Notes: a model not told the origin generated them from the letters alone. Counted from the stretch's first letter, positions 17,629-26,575 are shown. The stretch is DNA of 64,000 nt from Stieleria neptunia (GCF_007754155.1 NZ_CP037423.1:3658001-3722000), one strand, 5' to 3'. Translations and numbers: made by a program.

Positions 17629-18660
17629 ATGTCTCTGCAAAATTTTCTCTCCGCCCTCGATTCGTTGCAAACCGAGGCGATCGCAACTCTTGATGCAGCC
17701 TCCGATGCGGAGGCGTTTGAGGCTGCGCGGGTCAAGTACGTGGGCCAAAAGAAAGGCGCACTGAAAGACATTCAAAAGCAAATGGGCGGCGTCGCGGCCG
17801 GCGATCGCAAGTCGGCCGGGATGCGGCTGAACGAAGTCAAGCAAGCGATCGAAAAAGCGGTCGCCGACGCCCAGTCGCGACTCTCCGGAGGCGGTGACAG
17901 CGGGGCCGACCCGACGTTCGATCCCACGTTGCCCGGCGTGCGGCCGGCGATCGGCCACGTCCACCCGATCACGCAAACGATCACCCACCTGACTGAGATC
18001 ATGGGACGGATGGGATTTGAAGCCGCCGAAGGTCCCGAGGTCGAAGACCCGCACCATAACTTCGTCGCGCTGAACATCCCCGAAGACCATCCGGCACGTG
18101 ATCCGCTGGATAATTTTTATCTGGCGACCGCGGCCACGGGAACGGAAAAACAAAACGTCGAAGGCACACGGTTGCTGCGGAGCCAAACCAGCACGGTGCA
18201 GATTCGCGTGATGGCCAACCGCAAGCCGCCGATTCGCGTGATCTCGCTGGGCCGTGTCTATCGTCCCGACGATCCCGATGCGACACACTTTCCGATGTTC
18301 CATCAGATGGAAGGGTTGCTGGTCGACACGCACGTGACGATGGCCAACTTGAAAACCGTGTTGCGAGTCTTTGCGACCAACTACCTTGGCGGCGACGTCG
18401 AAATTCGGTTTCGGCCGTCGTTCTTTCCGTTCACCGAGCCCAGCGTCGAAGTCGACTTTTTGTGGGACGGCAACTGGATCGAATTCGGTGGCGCCGGGAT
18501 GGTCGATCCCAACGTCTTTCGGGCCGTCGGATACGATCCCGAAAAGGTCTCGGGATTTGCGTTCGGCCTGGGCGTCGAACGGTTATGCATGCGTCGTCAC
18601 GGGATCAAGGACATCCGTGATCTGTACAGCGGCGACATGCGATTTCTGTCACAGTTTTAA
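17629..18660 (+). CDS. pheS: Phenylalanine-tRNA ligase alpha subunit
   Basis: 343 residues. The N-terminal coiled-coil region (residues 1-90) precedes the class II synthetase core. Core motifs visible are HPITQTITHLTEIMGRMGFEAAEGPEVE, LLRSQTSTVQIRVM (motif 2 region), GRVYRPDDPDATHFPMFHQMEG, FRPSFFPFTEPSVEVD and the motif 3 segment GFAFGLGVERLCMRRHGI. It charges tRNA-Phe as an alpha2-beta2 tetramer with PheT. The ATG at 17629 (MSLQNF) is preferred over 17608 because the latter lies at the edge of the family C repeat. Neither has a strong ribosome site. Confidence 0.94.
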   Translation: MSLQNFLSALDSLQTEAIATLDAASDAEAFEAARVKYVGQKKGALKDIQKQMGGVAAGDRKSAGMRLNEVKQAIEKAVADAQSRLSGGGDSGADPTFDPTLPGVRPAIGHVHPITQTITHLTEIMGRMGFEAAEGPEVEDPHHNFVALNIPEDHPARDPLDNFYLATAATGTEKQNVEGTRLLRSQTSTVQIRVMANRKPPIRVISLGRVYRPDDPDATHFPMFHQMEGLLVDTHVTMANLKTVLRVFATNYLGGDVEIRFRPSFFPFTEPSVEVDFLWDGNWIEFGGAGMVDPNVFRAVGYDPEKVSGFAFGLGVERLCMRRHGIKDIRDLYSGDMRFLSQF

Positions 18661-18665
18661 ATCAG

Positions 18666-18738
18666 TTCCGAGTTCCAAGTTTCAGGTTCCAAGTTGCGAT
18701 TCCTGACAAACTTGGAACATGAAACCTGGAACCCCCAA
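18666..18738. repeat. Family F inverted repeat between pheS and pheT
   Basis: GTTCCAAGTTTCAGGTTCC is followed, after about 20 nt, by its near-complement GGAACATGAAACCTGGAAC. It occupies almost the whole 85-nt gap between the two subunit genes and would fold into a long hairpin in the mRNA. Confidence 0.75.
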
Positions 18739-18745
18739 CCAGACC

Positions 18746-20791
18746 ATGCTTGTTTCCTGGAAATGGCTCTCCCGCTACGTCGATCTGCCGACCGATCGCG
18801 AAGAATTGGAGACGCGGCTCAGTCTGAGCGGATTGAATCACGAGGGGACCGAAACGCCATCGGAGAATCCGGCGCTGTCGGCCGATGATGTTTGCATCGA
18901 CTTGGAAGTCACCAGCAACCGCGGTGATTGTTTGGGGCACCTGGGCGTCGCACGTGAAATCGCCGTGCTGTACGACACCAAATTGCGTGTTCCCGCGCCA
19001 GCCCTGGAGACGTCCAAGACGGATGTCAGGTCGCTGTTGAGTGTCGAGAATGAATTCACCGAGGCCTGTCCACGTTACACCGCGCGAGTGATCCAGGGCG
19101 TCAAGGTCGGTCCCAGTCCGGATTGGATGCAGGCCGCGCTGGCCAGCGTCGGGATCGGTACGGTCAACAACGTCGTCGACGCGACCAATTACGTGTTGAT
19201 GGAATGTGGTCAGCCGCTGCATGCGTTTGACTACGCCAACATCGCGGACAAGAAAATTGTCGTGCGGCCCGCGGGGGCGAAAGAGATCATCACGGCGATC
19301 GATCATCGTCAATACGAACTCGACCCTTCGATGTGCGTGATCGCCGATGCGAAAGCGGCGTCCGCGGTGGCCGGGGTGATGGGGGGCGCCGATTCGGAAG
19401 TGACCGAGTCGACGACGGATGTGGTGATCGAATCGGCGATCTTCACACCGCTGTCGGTCCGACGGACGGCGCGGAAACTGAAACTGCACAGCCCTTCCTC
19501 GTTTCGATTCGAACGTCGCGTCGACCCGGTCGGCGTGGAATGGGCCAGTCGTCGCGTCTGCCAGTTGATCGTCGAATCCGCCGGCGGCACCGTCGCCGAG
19601 GGGATCATCGACACCGCACCGGAAATCGAAACGCGGCCGCCGATCGTGTTGCGTCTGGCGCAACTGGAACGCATCCTTGGAATCACCATCGACAGCGACG
19701 AAGTCGAGCGCATTCTGACGGCACTCGGTTGTCAGAGCGATGCCAAAATCGCGACCGGTTCCGGAGCGTTCAGCGCGCCGTCCTGGCGTCATGATCTGAC
19801 CCGCGAGGCCGACTTGATCGAAGAGGTGGCGCGGATTCACGGTTATGACAAGATCCCCGAAGACAGCCCGATCCCGGTCGCTCCGAGCAGCAAACGGACC
19901 TTTGATTCGGCCACGGAAAAGATCCGCGGCGTGTTGACCGCTGCGGGGTTGAGCGAGGCGATGACGCCCAGTGTGGTGACATCGAAGCTGGACCAGACGC
20001 TTTCGCCGTGGACCGAGCGACCGGCATTGAGCACCCAAACGGCGATGTTGAAAGGTGCCAAGCGACTCCGCCGGACCCTGTTGCCGAGTCTGATCGAAGC
20101 ACGCGCCAACAACTGGGCGTCGGCATCGATCGAAGCGGACTTGTTCGAAATCGCGCACCTGTATCTGCCCGGAAAAACCGAAGACGACTTGCCGGAAGAA
20201 CTGTATGCGGTCGCGCTGGTGTGTGGCGGCGACTTCTTTGCGGCCAAAGGAATCATCGAGTCGTTGTGTGAACGGCTGGGCGCGCGACAAGCCCTGGTGG
20301 TCAAGCCGGTCGATTCACCCGGCTTTGTAGCCGGGCAGTTGGTCCAGCTGTCGCTCGGCGATTCGCCGCTGGGGTATCTCGGTGTCGTCGCTCCCAAGAC
20401 GCTGAAGCAATGGAAATTGCCCGGCACCGTGATCGTCGCCGAACTGTCGATCCCCGCGTTGCTGGCGGACGCCGAATTGGTCCCCCAGCAACAGATCGTC
20501 AGCATGTTTCCTTCGGTGGAACGCGATTTGAACTTTGTGATGTCCGAATCGGTGCGTTGGAACGAACTGGAGAACGTGGTCTGTTCGGCCGTCGGCCGGC
20601 AGCTGAAATCGGTCACCTACCGGGAGACCTATCGCGATCCGGAAAAGGACGGCAAAGACCGCAAGCGAGTGTTGTTGTCGGTGCAATTGCAAAGTGACGA
20701 GACGACGTTGAGCGGTGATGACGCCGACGCGTTGGTTCAAAGCGTCATCGGTGCCTGCAAGAAGAAGCTTGACGCAGAGTTGTTGGGTTGA
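18746..20791 (+). CDS. pheT: Phenylalanine-tRNA ligase beta subunit (short form)
   Basis: 681 residues from the ATG at 18746 (MLVSWKWLSRYVDLP); the upstream in-frame ATG at 18719 lies in the family F repeat. Parts seen: the B1-like start, the editing B3/B4 domain (RYTARVIQGVKVGPSPDWMQ, VVDATNYVLMECGQPLHAFDY), B5 (THEADLIEEVAR-type segment READLIEEVARIHGYDKIP) and a C-terminal anticodon-binding domain (FPSVERDLNFVMSES, YRDPEKDGKDRKRVLLSVQLQS). The N-terminal EMAPII/tRNA-binding domain found in the roughly 800-residue bacterial form is absent. Confidence 0.93.
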   Translation: MLVSWKWLSRYVDLPTDREELETRLSLSGLNHEGTETPSENPALSADDVCIDLEVTSNRGDCLGHLGVAREIAVLYDTKLRVPAPALETSKTDVRSLLSVENEFTEACPRYTARVIQGVKVGPSPDWMQAALASVGIGTVNNVVDATNYVLMECGQPLHAFDYANIADKKIVVRPAGAKEIITAIDHRQYELDPSMCVIADAKAASAVAGVMGGADSEVTESTTDVVIESAIFTPLSVRRTARKLKLHSPSSFRFERRVDPVGVEWASRRVCQLIVESAGGTVAEGIIDTAPEIETRPPIVLRLAQLERILGITIDSDEVERILTALGCQSDAKIATGSGAFSAPSWRHDLTREADLIEEVARIHGYDKIPEDSPIPVAPSSKRTFDSATEKIRGVLTAAGLSEAMTPSVVTSKLDQTLSPWTERPALSTQTAMLKGAKRLRRTLLPSLIEARANNWASASIEADLFEIAHLYLPGKTEDDLPEELYAVALVCGGDFFAAKGIIESLCERLGARQALVVKPVDSPGFVAGQLVQLSLGDSPLGYLGVVAPKTLKQWKLPGTVIVAELSIPALLADAELVPQQQIVSMFPSVERDLNFVMSESVRWNELENVVCSAVGRQLKSVTYRETYRDPEKDGKDRKRVLLSVQLQSDETTLSGDDADALVQSVIGACKKKLDAELLG

Positions 20792-20792
20792 G

Positions 20793-21821
20793 ATGCCCAT
20801 AGAAATCTTTGCGTATTGCACGCACCGCGATCCGCCGGAGCCGGAGTTTCCCCACGAGCCGGTCTTCGTCCGCAACGAATCGACGCCGGGATTCGTCGAA
20901 CACCTGATGAAGCTGGTCCAAGACTTGTTCGAATCCGGTGACGGGCAAATCAGCCAGACGATCTACGCGGTGTGCCGACACCTGCAGCGGACGAACATGC
21001 TGGTGGCGTTCAAGGTGGACGGCGAACATGTCGAAGCGATCGCGCCGTGGGCCTGGCAGTCCAACGCGATTCTGTTTTTGCCCGATCGGACGATTCGCGA
21101 CCCCAACGGCGCGGTGTTGCACGACCCGTCGGCGGAACTGCCCGACCCGAACGCCCAGTTGCCGTTTCTGCCCGATGCACGGCAACGCAAAGCCCAATCG
21201 GAGATCGAGTTGAGAAACCGATTGATCGACACGCCCGAGGCGTTGCCGCCGGTGGTCAGCGAGTACGAAGTCACGTTGCGTTCGGCCGACGAAGTGGTCT
21301 GGCGGATGTTGGCGCTGTTCGTCGTCGCGGTCCGGGCCGAATCACTGTCCAGCGGAAAACCGATCCCGATCGAGGCGTTGCGAGAGAAGTCACCATTGGC
21401 GTTCCAAGCGTTGTCGCCTTGGGAAACCGCGTTCTTGGAAAACCCCTCGCCGCCGCAATCCGACGTTTCCGCGGCCGGTTGGCGGTATGAAGCGTTGGCG
21501 GCGTTGCAGTGGTCGCTGGGCATGCAATCGATGCTTCCGTTTCCCGATGCGATTTGTGATGTCCCCGAAGTCGCGCGACAGATGATCGCGATGCCGGCGC
21601 GTCAAATGATCGAATCGGCAACGCTGCGGCCGACCGGCGAAATTCTGGATGCCTTGGATCTCAACTTTCGCTTGCTGTGGGCAGCCCGAGACGCGGCAAC
21701 GCGACAAACTGAACCGCCCGCGGGTGTCGAGGGCGGGGTGATCGCCGAGCGGCAACAGGCCTTCAATTGGTTGACGTTTTTTGAGAACGCGGAATGGGAT
21801 GAGGTCGATATTCCGAGTTAG
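20793..21821 (+). CDS. DUF4272 domain protein
   Basis: 342 residues. The C-terminal half carries the DUF4272 pattern: SADEVVWRMLALFVVAVRAESL, LSPWETAFLENPSP, and WRYEALAALQWSLGMQSMLPFPDAICDV. The N-terminal half (residues 1-130) begins MPIEIFAYCTHRDPPEP and is unassigned. No signal peptide or membrane span is seen, so it is probably cytoplasmic. It starts one base after the pheT stop and is likely co-translated with it. Function is unknown. Confidence 0.75.
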   Translation: MPIEIFAYCTHRDPPEPEFPHEPVFVRNESTPGFVEHLMKLVQDLFESGDGQISQTIYAVCRHLQRTNMLVAFKVDGEHVEAIAPWAWQSNAILFLPDRTIRDPNGAVLHDPSAELPDPNAQLPFLPDARQRKAQSEIELRNRLIDTPEALPPVVSEYEVTLRSADEVVWRMLALFVVAVRAESLSSGKPIPIEALREKSPLAFQALSPWETAFLENPSPPQSDVSAAGWRYEALAALQWSLGMQSMLPFPDAICDVPEVARQMIAMPARQMIESATLRPTGEILDALDLNFRLLWAARDAATRQTEPPAGVEGGVIAERQQAFNWLTFFENAEWDEVDIPS

Positions 21822-21835
21822 AGCCAAGATTCGAG

Positions 21836-22004
21836 ATTTGAAGGGAGGGTCGGACGCGAGGTGCGAGCGGCCGGGGAGGGTTCGTTGTGGCTCGAAGTCA
21901 CTCCGTCACAACCAATCGACCCTCCCCTCGCTGCGCTCGACCCTCCCTGCCAGGGAGGGTGACGTTAAAACTGCACGACCTCCACACGGGAGGGTGACAT
22001 AAAT
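21836..22004. repeat. Family D GGGAGGGTC repeats
   Basis: Several direct and inverted copies of a GGGAGGGTC core with CGAGGTGCGAGCG-type flanks (AAGGGAGGGTCGGACGCGAG; CCTCGCTGCGCTCGACCCTCCC; CAGGGAGGGTGAC) fill most of the 344-nt gap before pssA. No gene is seen here. Confidence 0.7.
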
Positions 22005-22165
22005 TGAAACTCAATTCATCGAAAACGTTTGAGTCAGCAGATTTGGGTTTTTGGCGGGGTGTCGCGGAAAGCTCGGGCTCTCCTTTGACTCGGCACCTTG
22101 CCATACAATAAGCGTTTGACTTTTGGTGTACTCCGGCGGCACGGCGATTTCAGCAACCCCTTTTG

Positions 22166-23104
22166 ATGTCCATGAGCGAATTAAAACGCGAACTTTACGC
22201 GCCGGATGAATTCGACGATTTGGCCGCGATCGATGCGGAAGGGGATCCGGAATCGGGCAAGCCGTTGTCGCGAAAAGACTTTCGGCGTCAAAAGCGAAAA
22301 CGTCGCCGCAAGGTGATGTTGGCGGTGCTTCCCACGATGCTGACGTTGGGCAACGGCGTTTGCGGTTTGGGGGCGATTGCCGTCGCGATCAGCGGCGTGG
22401 AGTTGGACTGGCCGCTGGAACAGAAACTGTTCACGTCGGGGATGCTGATTTTTGGCGGGATGTTGTTCGACGCACTCGACGGGTCGGCGGCGCGGATGAC
22501 CGGTCAGGAGACCGAGTTCGGTGCTCAACTGGACAGTTTGTGCGACGCGGTCACGTTCGGGACTGCTCCGGCGGTGATCATCTGGCGGATCACCGATGCG
22601 TTGCCTCAGCGGTTTCTCTGGGCCGCCGGGGTGCTGTTCACCTTGTGCGTATTGATTCGTCTGGCCCGTTTCAACGTGGAAACGGGCGAAGACGATTCGC
22701 ATGAAACGTTTGAAGGGCTGCCCAGTCCGGCGGCTGCGGGGACGTTGGCCGCGTTTGCGATCGCGATGCCGGATTTGAAAGACTTGGCGAGCAACAAGAT
22801 CTACCACGAATCCATCCAGGCCGTCGCCAACGCTGCGCTGGTCGCTTCGCACTACTTCATCCCGGCGCTGGCGGGGGTGTTGGCGTACCTGATGGTGTCT
22901 CGATTCCAGTACCCGCACCTGGTTGCCCAGTGGGTCAAGGGCCGTCGCACGACGCACCAGATCGGACAGGCGATGTTTGCCGTCGGCGGCGTCTTTCTGT
23001 TGCACTGGTTGGCACTGCCGATCGCATTTTGTTATTTCGCGTTTGCCGCACCGTTGCGATCGTTGATGCGTTCTTGGCGGGGCCAGAACGGCGTGAAGGA
23101 GTAG
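22166..23104 (+). CDS. pssA: CDP-diacylglycerol-serine O-phosphatidyltransferase
   Basis: 312 residues. The CDP-alcohol phosphatidyltransferase motif is complete at about residues 105-127: DG-SA-AR, eight residues, G, three, D, three, D (in DGSAARMTGQETEFGA and LDSLCD). LPTMLTLGNGVCGLGAIA and FGTAPAVIIW are typical of bacterial PssA. About 7 hydrophobic segments place it in the inner membrane, where it makes phosphatidylserine. The basic N-terminal tail (RRQKRKRRRK) precedes the first span. Start: ATG at 22166 or, six bases on, 22172. Phosphatidylglycerophosphate synthase shares the motif but is less similar. Confidence 0.88.
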   Translation: MSMSELKRELYAPDEFDDLAAIDAEGDPESGKPLSRKDFRRQKRKRRRKVMLAVLPTMLTLGNGVCGLGAIAVAISGVELDWPLEQKLFTSGMLIFGGMLFDALDGSAARMTGQETEFGAQLDSLCDAVTFGTAPAVIIWRITDALPQRFLWAAGVLFTLCVLIRLARFNVETGEDDSHETFEGLPSPAAAGTLAAFAIAMPDLKDLASNKIYHESIQAVANAALVASHYFIPALAGVLAYLMVSRFQYPHLVAQWVKGRRTTHQIGQAMFAVGGVFLLHWLALPIAFCYFAFAAPLRSLMRSWRGQNGVKE

Positions 23105-23116
23105 CCTTTTTCGCTC

Positions 23117-23248
23117 CACGCTGTGGAGCAGGTTTTAGCGGCAGGGCGCTAGCATTCCGGTGGTTTGGCAAAGAGGAAGAACCGGAGGGCTCGCGCCCTG
23201 CCGCTAAAACCTTAAGAAACAAAGGGGAAAAATGCTTTACAGCGTTAG
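23117..23248. repeat. Family B palindromic element, copy 1
   Basis: Outer arms CACGCTGTGGAGCAGG and AAAATGCTTTACAGCGTT, and inner arms GTTTTAGCGGCAGGGCGC and GCGCCCTGCCGCTAAAAC, form a long stem-loop between the convergent pssA and pseudopilin genes. It ends directly at the stop codon of the latter and may serve as a two-way terminator. Confidence 0.8.
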
Positions 23249-23623
23249 CTAGAAGGAAGCCGGCAAGGATGGCAGTGTGCCCGCCGCCGAATCGGGCTCG
23301 GCGGTGACGTTCCATTTATCCGATCCGACGGCTTGGTAGGTGATTCGGTAGAGCACCGTCTGGAAGCCATCGTGGTGAGCGTATTGATACGAGACGCTGG
23401 AATCGGTCGGGTTTCCCGTTTCGATCCGTTGGCATGCGATCGCCAGTGCGGTCGTCGGTCCGCGTGTCCGGGCTTCGCTGCGTTGTCTGGCCTGTTCGAT
23501 TCTCAGCGACGAAGCGAGTTGTCGCGCATGCACGGCGGCCATGGCGGTCGTCGTCAGGATCAGTAGCATCACCACCAACATGGCGTATCCGCGTCTTCGG
23601 CTGGGAGGGCGTCGATGCGTCAT
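23249..23623 (-). CDS. Small pseudopilin-like protein (GspK-like N-terminus)
   Basis: 124 residues. The N-terminus RRRGYAMLVVMLLILTTTAMAAVHARQL has the basic leader, Gly12 cleavage site and hydrophobic helix of a prepilin. It lacks the Glu at mature position 5, which is also the case for GspK. The rest is much shorter than true GspK. It is the last gene of the minus-strand assembly cluster, 3 nt after the preceding pseudopilin gene. It may be a minor pseudopilin that caps the filament; this is inferred from the missing Glu5 and position. Confidence 0.65.
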   Translation of the reverse strand: MTHRRPPSRRRGYAMLVVMLLILTTTAMAAVHARQLASSLRIEQARQRSEARTRGPTTALAIACQRIETGNPTDSSVSYQYAHHDGFQTVLYRITYQAVGSDKWNVTAEPDSAAGTLPSLPASF

Positions 23624-23626
23624 GGA

Positions 23627-24166
23627 TCAGATGTTGGGTGTGTTGAAGACATAGGTTTCGGTGATCGCGCCCAGTTGGAACTGGAGTGTGAGGCGCAGTT
23701 CATTGCCGATCACTTCGAAATTCACCGAGTCGACCAGCTGTGCCACGACGTTGGTTCGTCCATTTTCCAGATCCGAACGAATCAGTTGTCCGTCGGTTTC
23801 GAAGTAGATGATGACGCGATCGGGCGAAATCCAATCGGCCGATCCGTCCAGATCCGAATCGAAACAGAGCCGCAGTTCGTCGGCGGTGGGGACCATGCTG
23901 TCGACCAGCCGCCAGCGGTTTCGGTCACCGGTTGGGCTGTCCGGATCATTGCCGCCGAAATCACGTCGAAACGCTTCGATCGCCAACCTAGCTTCGCCGG
24001 CGATCCTGGTCCGGGCGATGTTGTCGACCATGTTGCGCGTCATGTCGACCGTCACTCCGGCCGCCACCATGGCGATCATCGCGGCCATGACGGACCCGAT
24101 CGTGACTTCCAACAAGCTCATGCCTTTGCGTCGTTGTTGGATGCGGGATGGAGAGTTGCTTGCCAT
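23627..24166 (-). CDS. Pseudopilin (prepilin-type N-terminal methylation domain)
   Basis: 179 residues from the ATG at 24166. The leader QQRRKG is followed by MSLLEVTIGSVMAAMIAMVAAGV, with cleavage after Gly15 and Glu at mature position 5. The C-terminal body (RIAGEARLAIEAFRRDFGGN, VIIYFETDGQLIRSDLENG) resembles GspJ/PilW-type minor pseudopilins. Its start shares one base with the stop of the upstream gene (TGATG), a strong coupling signal. Confidence 0.8.
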   Translation of the reverse strand: MASNSPSRIQQRRKGMSLLEVTIGSVMAAMIAMVAAGVTVDMTRNMVDNIARTRIAGEARLAIEAFRRDFGGNDPDSPTGDRNRWRLVDSMVPTADELRLCFDSDLDGSADWISPDRVIIYFETDGQLIRSDLENGRTNVVAQLVDSVNFEVIGNELRLTLQFQLGAITETYVFNTPNI

Positions 24167-24993
24167 CAATCCAGCTCCACCGTGACCGTGGCGCCGCCAC
24201 CGGTCGTCGTCGAGACGGGGGTGACCATTTCGACCGACCGGCGACACCGCAGCATCACGGCATCGGCGATCAGCCAATCACCCGAACGCGGCCAGCCGTA
24301 CAGCAGCACATGGACGGTGCTATTGCTGAACGTGTAAACCCCTAAGCTTTCCCACCATTTACCGGAGTGATCGAGGTCATGGTCGATGGAGCGTTGGTCG
24401 ACGTGAACGGTCGCCGCCCAGCCGGCGTTGTAGATGTAGTGCGGGACGGCGGATCCGAACTGCCCCGGGTAATTTTTCTTCTTTTCCGGCACGAAGGTGA
24501 ACAGTTCGTAGTCGCCGGGCGGAACGCCGTAAAAGGAGAACAGAGCGTACGACCCGACGGAGGTTGGGGTTTGGATCTCATGCACGGTCGACTGATGATC
24601 GCCCGGGTGTCCGCCGTATTCTTCCCAATCGTCTCCTCCGTAGCCCCTGTAGGTGTAGAACCCACTGCTGTCCTCGTTGTCGCGGATTTCCAGAAAGCCT
24701 TCATTGAGCGGGTAGTTGGGAACGGGGGCCGCGACGGCATTCGAGGCGATGTCGGCGTAGACGCCAAATTTCTTCATCCATGCGGTTTCCGATGGGCTGC
24801 TGCCGGTGACGGGATTGATCGAAGCGATCTCGTCAGCGGGCAGCATTTGTCCCAGCCGTGCCGTTTGGCGTGATTGGATCACCGACAGGCTGTACAGGCC
24901 GCTGATGCCGATCGACAACAGCACCATCGCCACCTGGACTTCCAAGTAGGTTGATCCGCGTCGGCCGGTTCGGGGGCGTCGGAAAGGAGTCAT
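24166..24993 (-). CDS. Pseudopilin with golvesin-like C-terminal domain
   Basis: 275 residues. The prepilin motif GRRGSTYLEVQVAMVLLSIG has cleavage after Gly13 and Glu at mature position 5. Residues from about 120 onward look like a golvesin C-terminal-type beta domain: PPGDYELFTFVPEKKKNYPG, the segment HYIYNAGWAATVHVDQRS, GKWWESLGVYTFSNSTVHVLL and WLIADAVMLRC. Golvesin-like modules occur in secreted and surface enzymes, so the domain may bind carbohydrate or matrix. The fusion to a pilin stem is unusual. It lies between two other pseudopilin genes. Confidence 0.7.
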   Translation of the reverse strand: MTPFRRPRTGRRGSTYLEVQVAMVLLSIGISGLYSLSVIQSRQTARLGQMLPADEIASINPVTGSSPSETAWMKKFGVYADIASNAVAAPVPNYPLNEGFLEIRDNEDSSGFYTYRGYGGDDWEEYGGHPGDHQSTVHEIQTPTSVGSYALFSFYGVPPGDYELFTFVPEKKKNYPGQFGSAVPHYIYNAGWAATVHVDQRSIDHDLDHSGKWWESLGVYTFSNSTVHVLLYGWPRSGDWLIADAVMLRCRRSVEMVTPVSTTTGGGATVTVELD

Positions 24994-25004
24994 CGCCGGC
25001 GACC

Positions 25005-25484
25005 TCAGAACCCGGGTGAAATGGTAGGGCTTTCGCCCAGGACGGGGTTGAACCGGCCCTCGACGTCTCCGGTGATCTCACCCGTTTCGTCGATCTGAAA
25101 ATCACCGCTCCAGGCTCCGTTGAACACCGGGTTGCCGGCGCCGTTGAACGTGCGTCGCCGGGCTTGCGCGGTGAATCCGGCGGCATCGGCGGCGGTGATG
25201 GAAAACTGGTAGCGTGGCGATGCATTGAGCAATTCGTTGTCGACCAGTTCGTCGTCAATCAACTCCTGCAGCGTGGTGGCGTAGGTGCGGTTTTCCAACC
25301 AATAGAACCGCTGTGCCGAGGCGATCGAACGCAGGCTCGCCCCGGCCAGATCGGCATGCGACTGTTCCATCGTTTGGACGACGCTGGGGGCGGCGAAGGT
25401 CAGCAAGACGGCCAGGATCGTCATCGTGACGATCACTTCGATCAGCGAGAACGCCTGGCGTGGGTGTTTCCGATCGCGGGTCAT
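25005..25484 (-). CDS. Pseudopilin, GspG/GspH-like
   Basis: 159 residues with the prepilin motif RQAFSLIEVIVTMTILAVLLTFAAPSV. Glu is at mature position 5, but the residue before the cut is Ala11 rather than the usual Gly. The middle (SIASAQRFYWLENRTYATTLQELI) is like the helix-to-beta transition of type IV pilins. The start overlaps the stop of the GspF-like gene by 4 nt. Confidence 0.8.
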   Translation of the reverse strand: MTRDRKHPRQAFSLIEVIVTMTILAVLLTFAAPSVVQTMEQSHADLAGASLRSIASAQRFYWLENRTYATTLQELIDDELVDNELLNASPRYQFSITAADAAGFTAQARRRTFNGAGNPVFNGAWSGDFQIDETGEITGDVEGRFNPVLGESPTISPGF

Positions 25485-26575
25485 TTGACGTTCCCCGCCA
25501 TTTCGAACATCGGGATGTAAATCGCCAGCATCACCACACTGATCACGGCGCCCATCACCATGATGATCGCCGGTTCGGCCAGCTTGGTGACCCGCGACAT
25601 GAACGCTTGGGTTTTTTCGCGATAGTACGGCGCGATCTCTTCCATCACTCGGCCCAATTGTGCCGACTCTTCGCCGACGCGGACCGCATTGACCATCATC
25701 GAAGTGAACAGCCCCGATTCCTCCAGCCCGTCGGCCAGGCTTCGGCCGGCTGCCATGCGGTTTTTGGCGTACTCGATGGCTTCGCGGTACGGCGGTTGGG
25801 CGGCAAACACGTCGGCGACGGTTTGCATGGTTTCCAGCATCGGGACGCCACTTTTGAGCAACAGTGCCAGGTTGGAAGCGAACCGGTACATCGACGATTG
25901 GATGACCAGATCGCCGACGACGGGGATCGCAACCATGACACTGATCGATCGACGGCGGCCGGCATCGGTGTTCAGCCAGCGTTTGAAAAAGTACCCGCCG
26001 ACACAGAAGCCTGCGACGATGTACAGGCCGTACGCGGCGACTTGATCGCTGATGTCCAACACGAAGACCGTGATGCCGGGCAATTCCGCGCCCATCTCTT
26101 TGAACATGTCACCGAAGGTCGGGACGACGAACCAGAGCATCGCAAACACGACCAGGACGGCGACAAAGATCAACACGCAGGGATAGATCATCGAACCGAT
26201 GAACTTGCTCCGCGTGTCGGCGGCTTCACGGATTTGACGATTCAAATCGACCAGGACCTCATCGAGTTTGCCCGTCGCTTCACCGGTCGCAATCATCGCG
26301 ACCCAGTGCATCGGAAACATGTCGGTGGTCGCTTCGATCGCCGTGTGCAGCGGCATCCCCGACGCGACCCGTTCGGCGACCTCCTCCATCACCGCTTGCA
26401 GCGTTTTGCTTTGATTTTGTTCGGCAGAAACGTGCAAGGCGCGCAGCAGCGGCGTCCCGGAGGCGAGCAGCGATCCGAGTTGCTGGAAGAACGTCATCTT
26501 GTCATCCAGGCTGGCGCGTCCATGCTGTTTCGCAGAGACACGTGCGCGAGACAAGAACCAGGCGTCGAGAGACAT
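25481..26575 (-). CDS. Type II secretion/type IV pilus inner-membrane platform protein (GspF/PilC)
   Basis: 364 residues with the two repeated GspF domains. Repeat one shows FFQQLGSLLASGTPLLRAL and IATGEATGKLDEVL; repeat two shows FASNLALLLKSGVPMLETM and VRVGEESAQLGRVMEEIAPYY. Three membrane spans fit the hydrophobic stretches IYPCVLIFVAVLVVFAMLWF, GLYIVAGFCVGGYFF and AIIMVMGAVISVVMLAIYIP. It anchors the assembly ATPase and moves pilins out of the membrane. It follows the ATPase gene by 14 nt. Confidence 0.93.
   Translation of the reverse strand: MSLDAWFLSRARVSAKQHGRASLDDKMTFFQQLGSLLASGTPLLRALHVSAEQNQSKTLQAVMEEVAERVASGMPLHTAIEATTDMFPMHWVAMIATGEATGKLDEVLVDLNRQIREAADTRSKFIGSMIYPCVLIFVAVLVVFAMLWFVVPTFGDMFKEMGAELPGITVFVLDISDQVAAYGLYIVAGFCVGGYFFKRWLNTDAGRRRSISVMVAIPVVGDLVIQSSMYRFASNLALLLKSGVPMLETMQTVADVFAAQPPYREAIEYAKNRMAAGRSLADGLEESGLFTSMMVNAVRVGEESAQLGRVMEEIAPYYREKTQAFMSRVTKLAEPAIIMVMGAVISVVMLAIYIPMFEMAGNVK

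Noticed and set aside
18662..20290. A 542-codon minus-strand open frame within pheT
   Set aside because: pheT motifs on the plus strand are unambiguous, and the antisense product is Arg/Asp/His-rich with no family resemblance.
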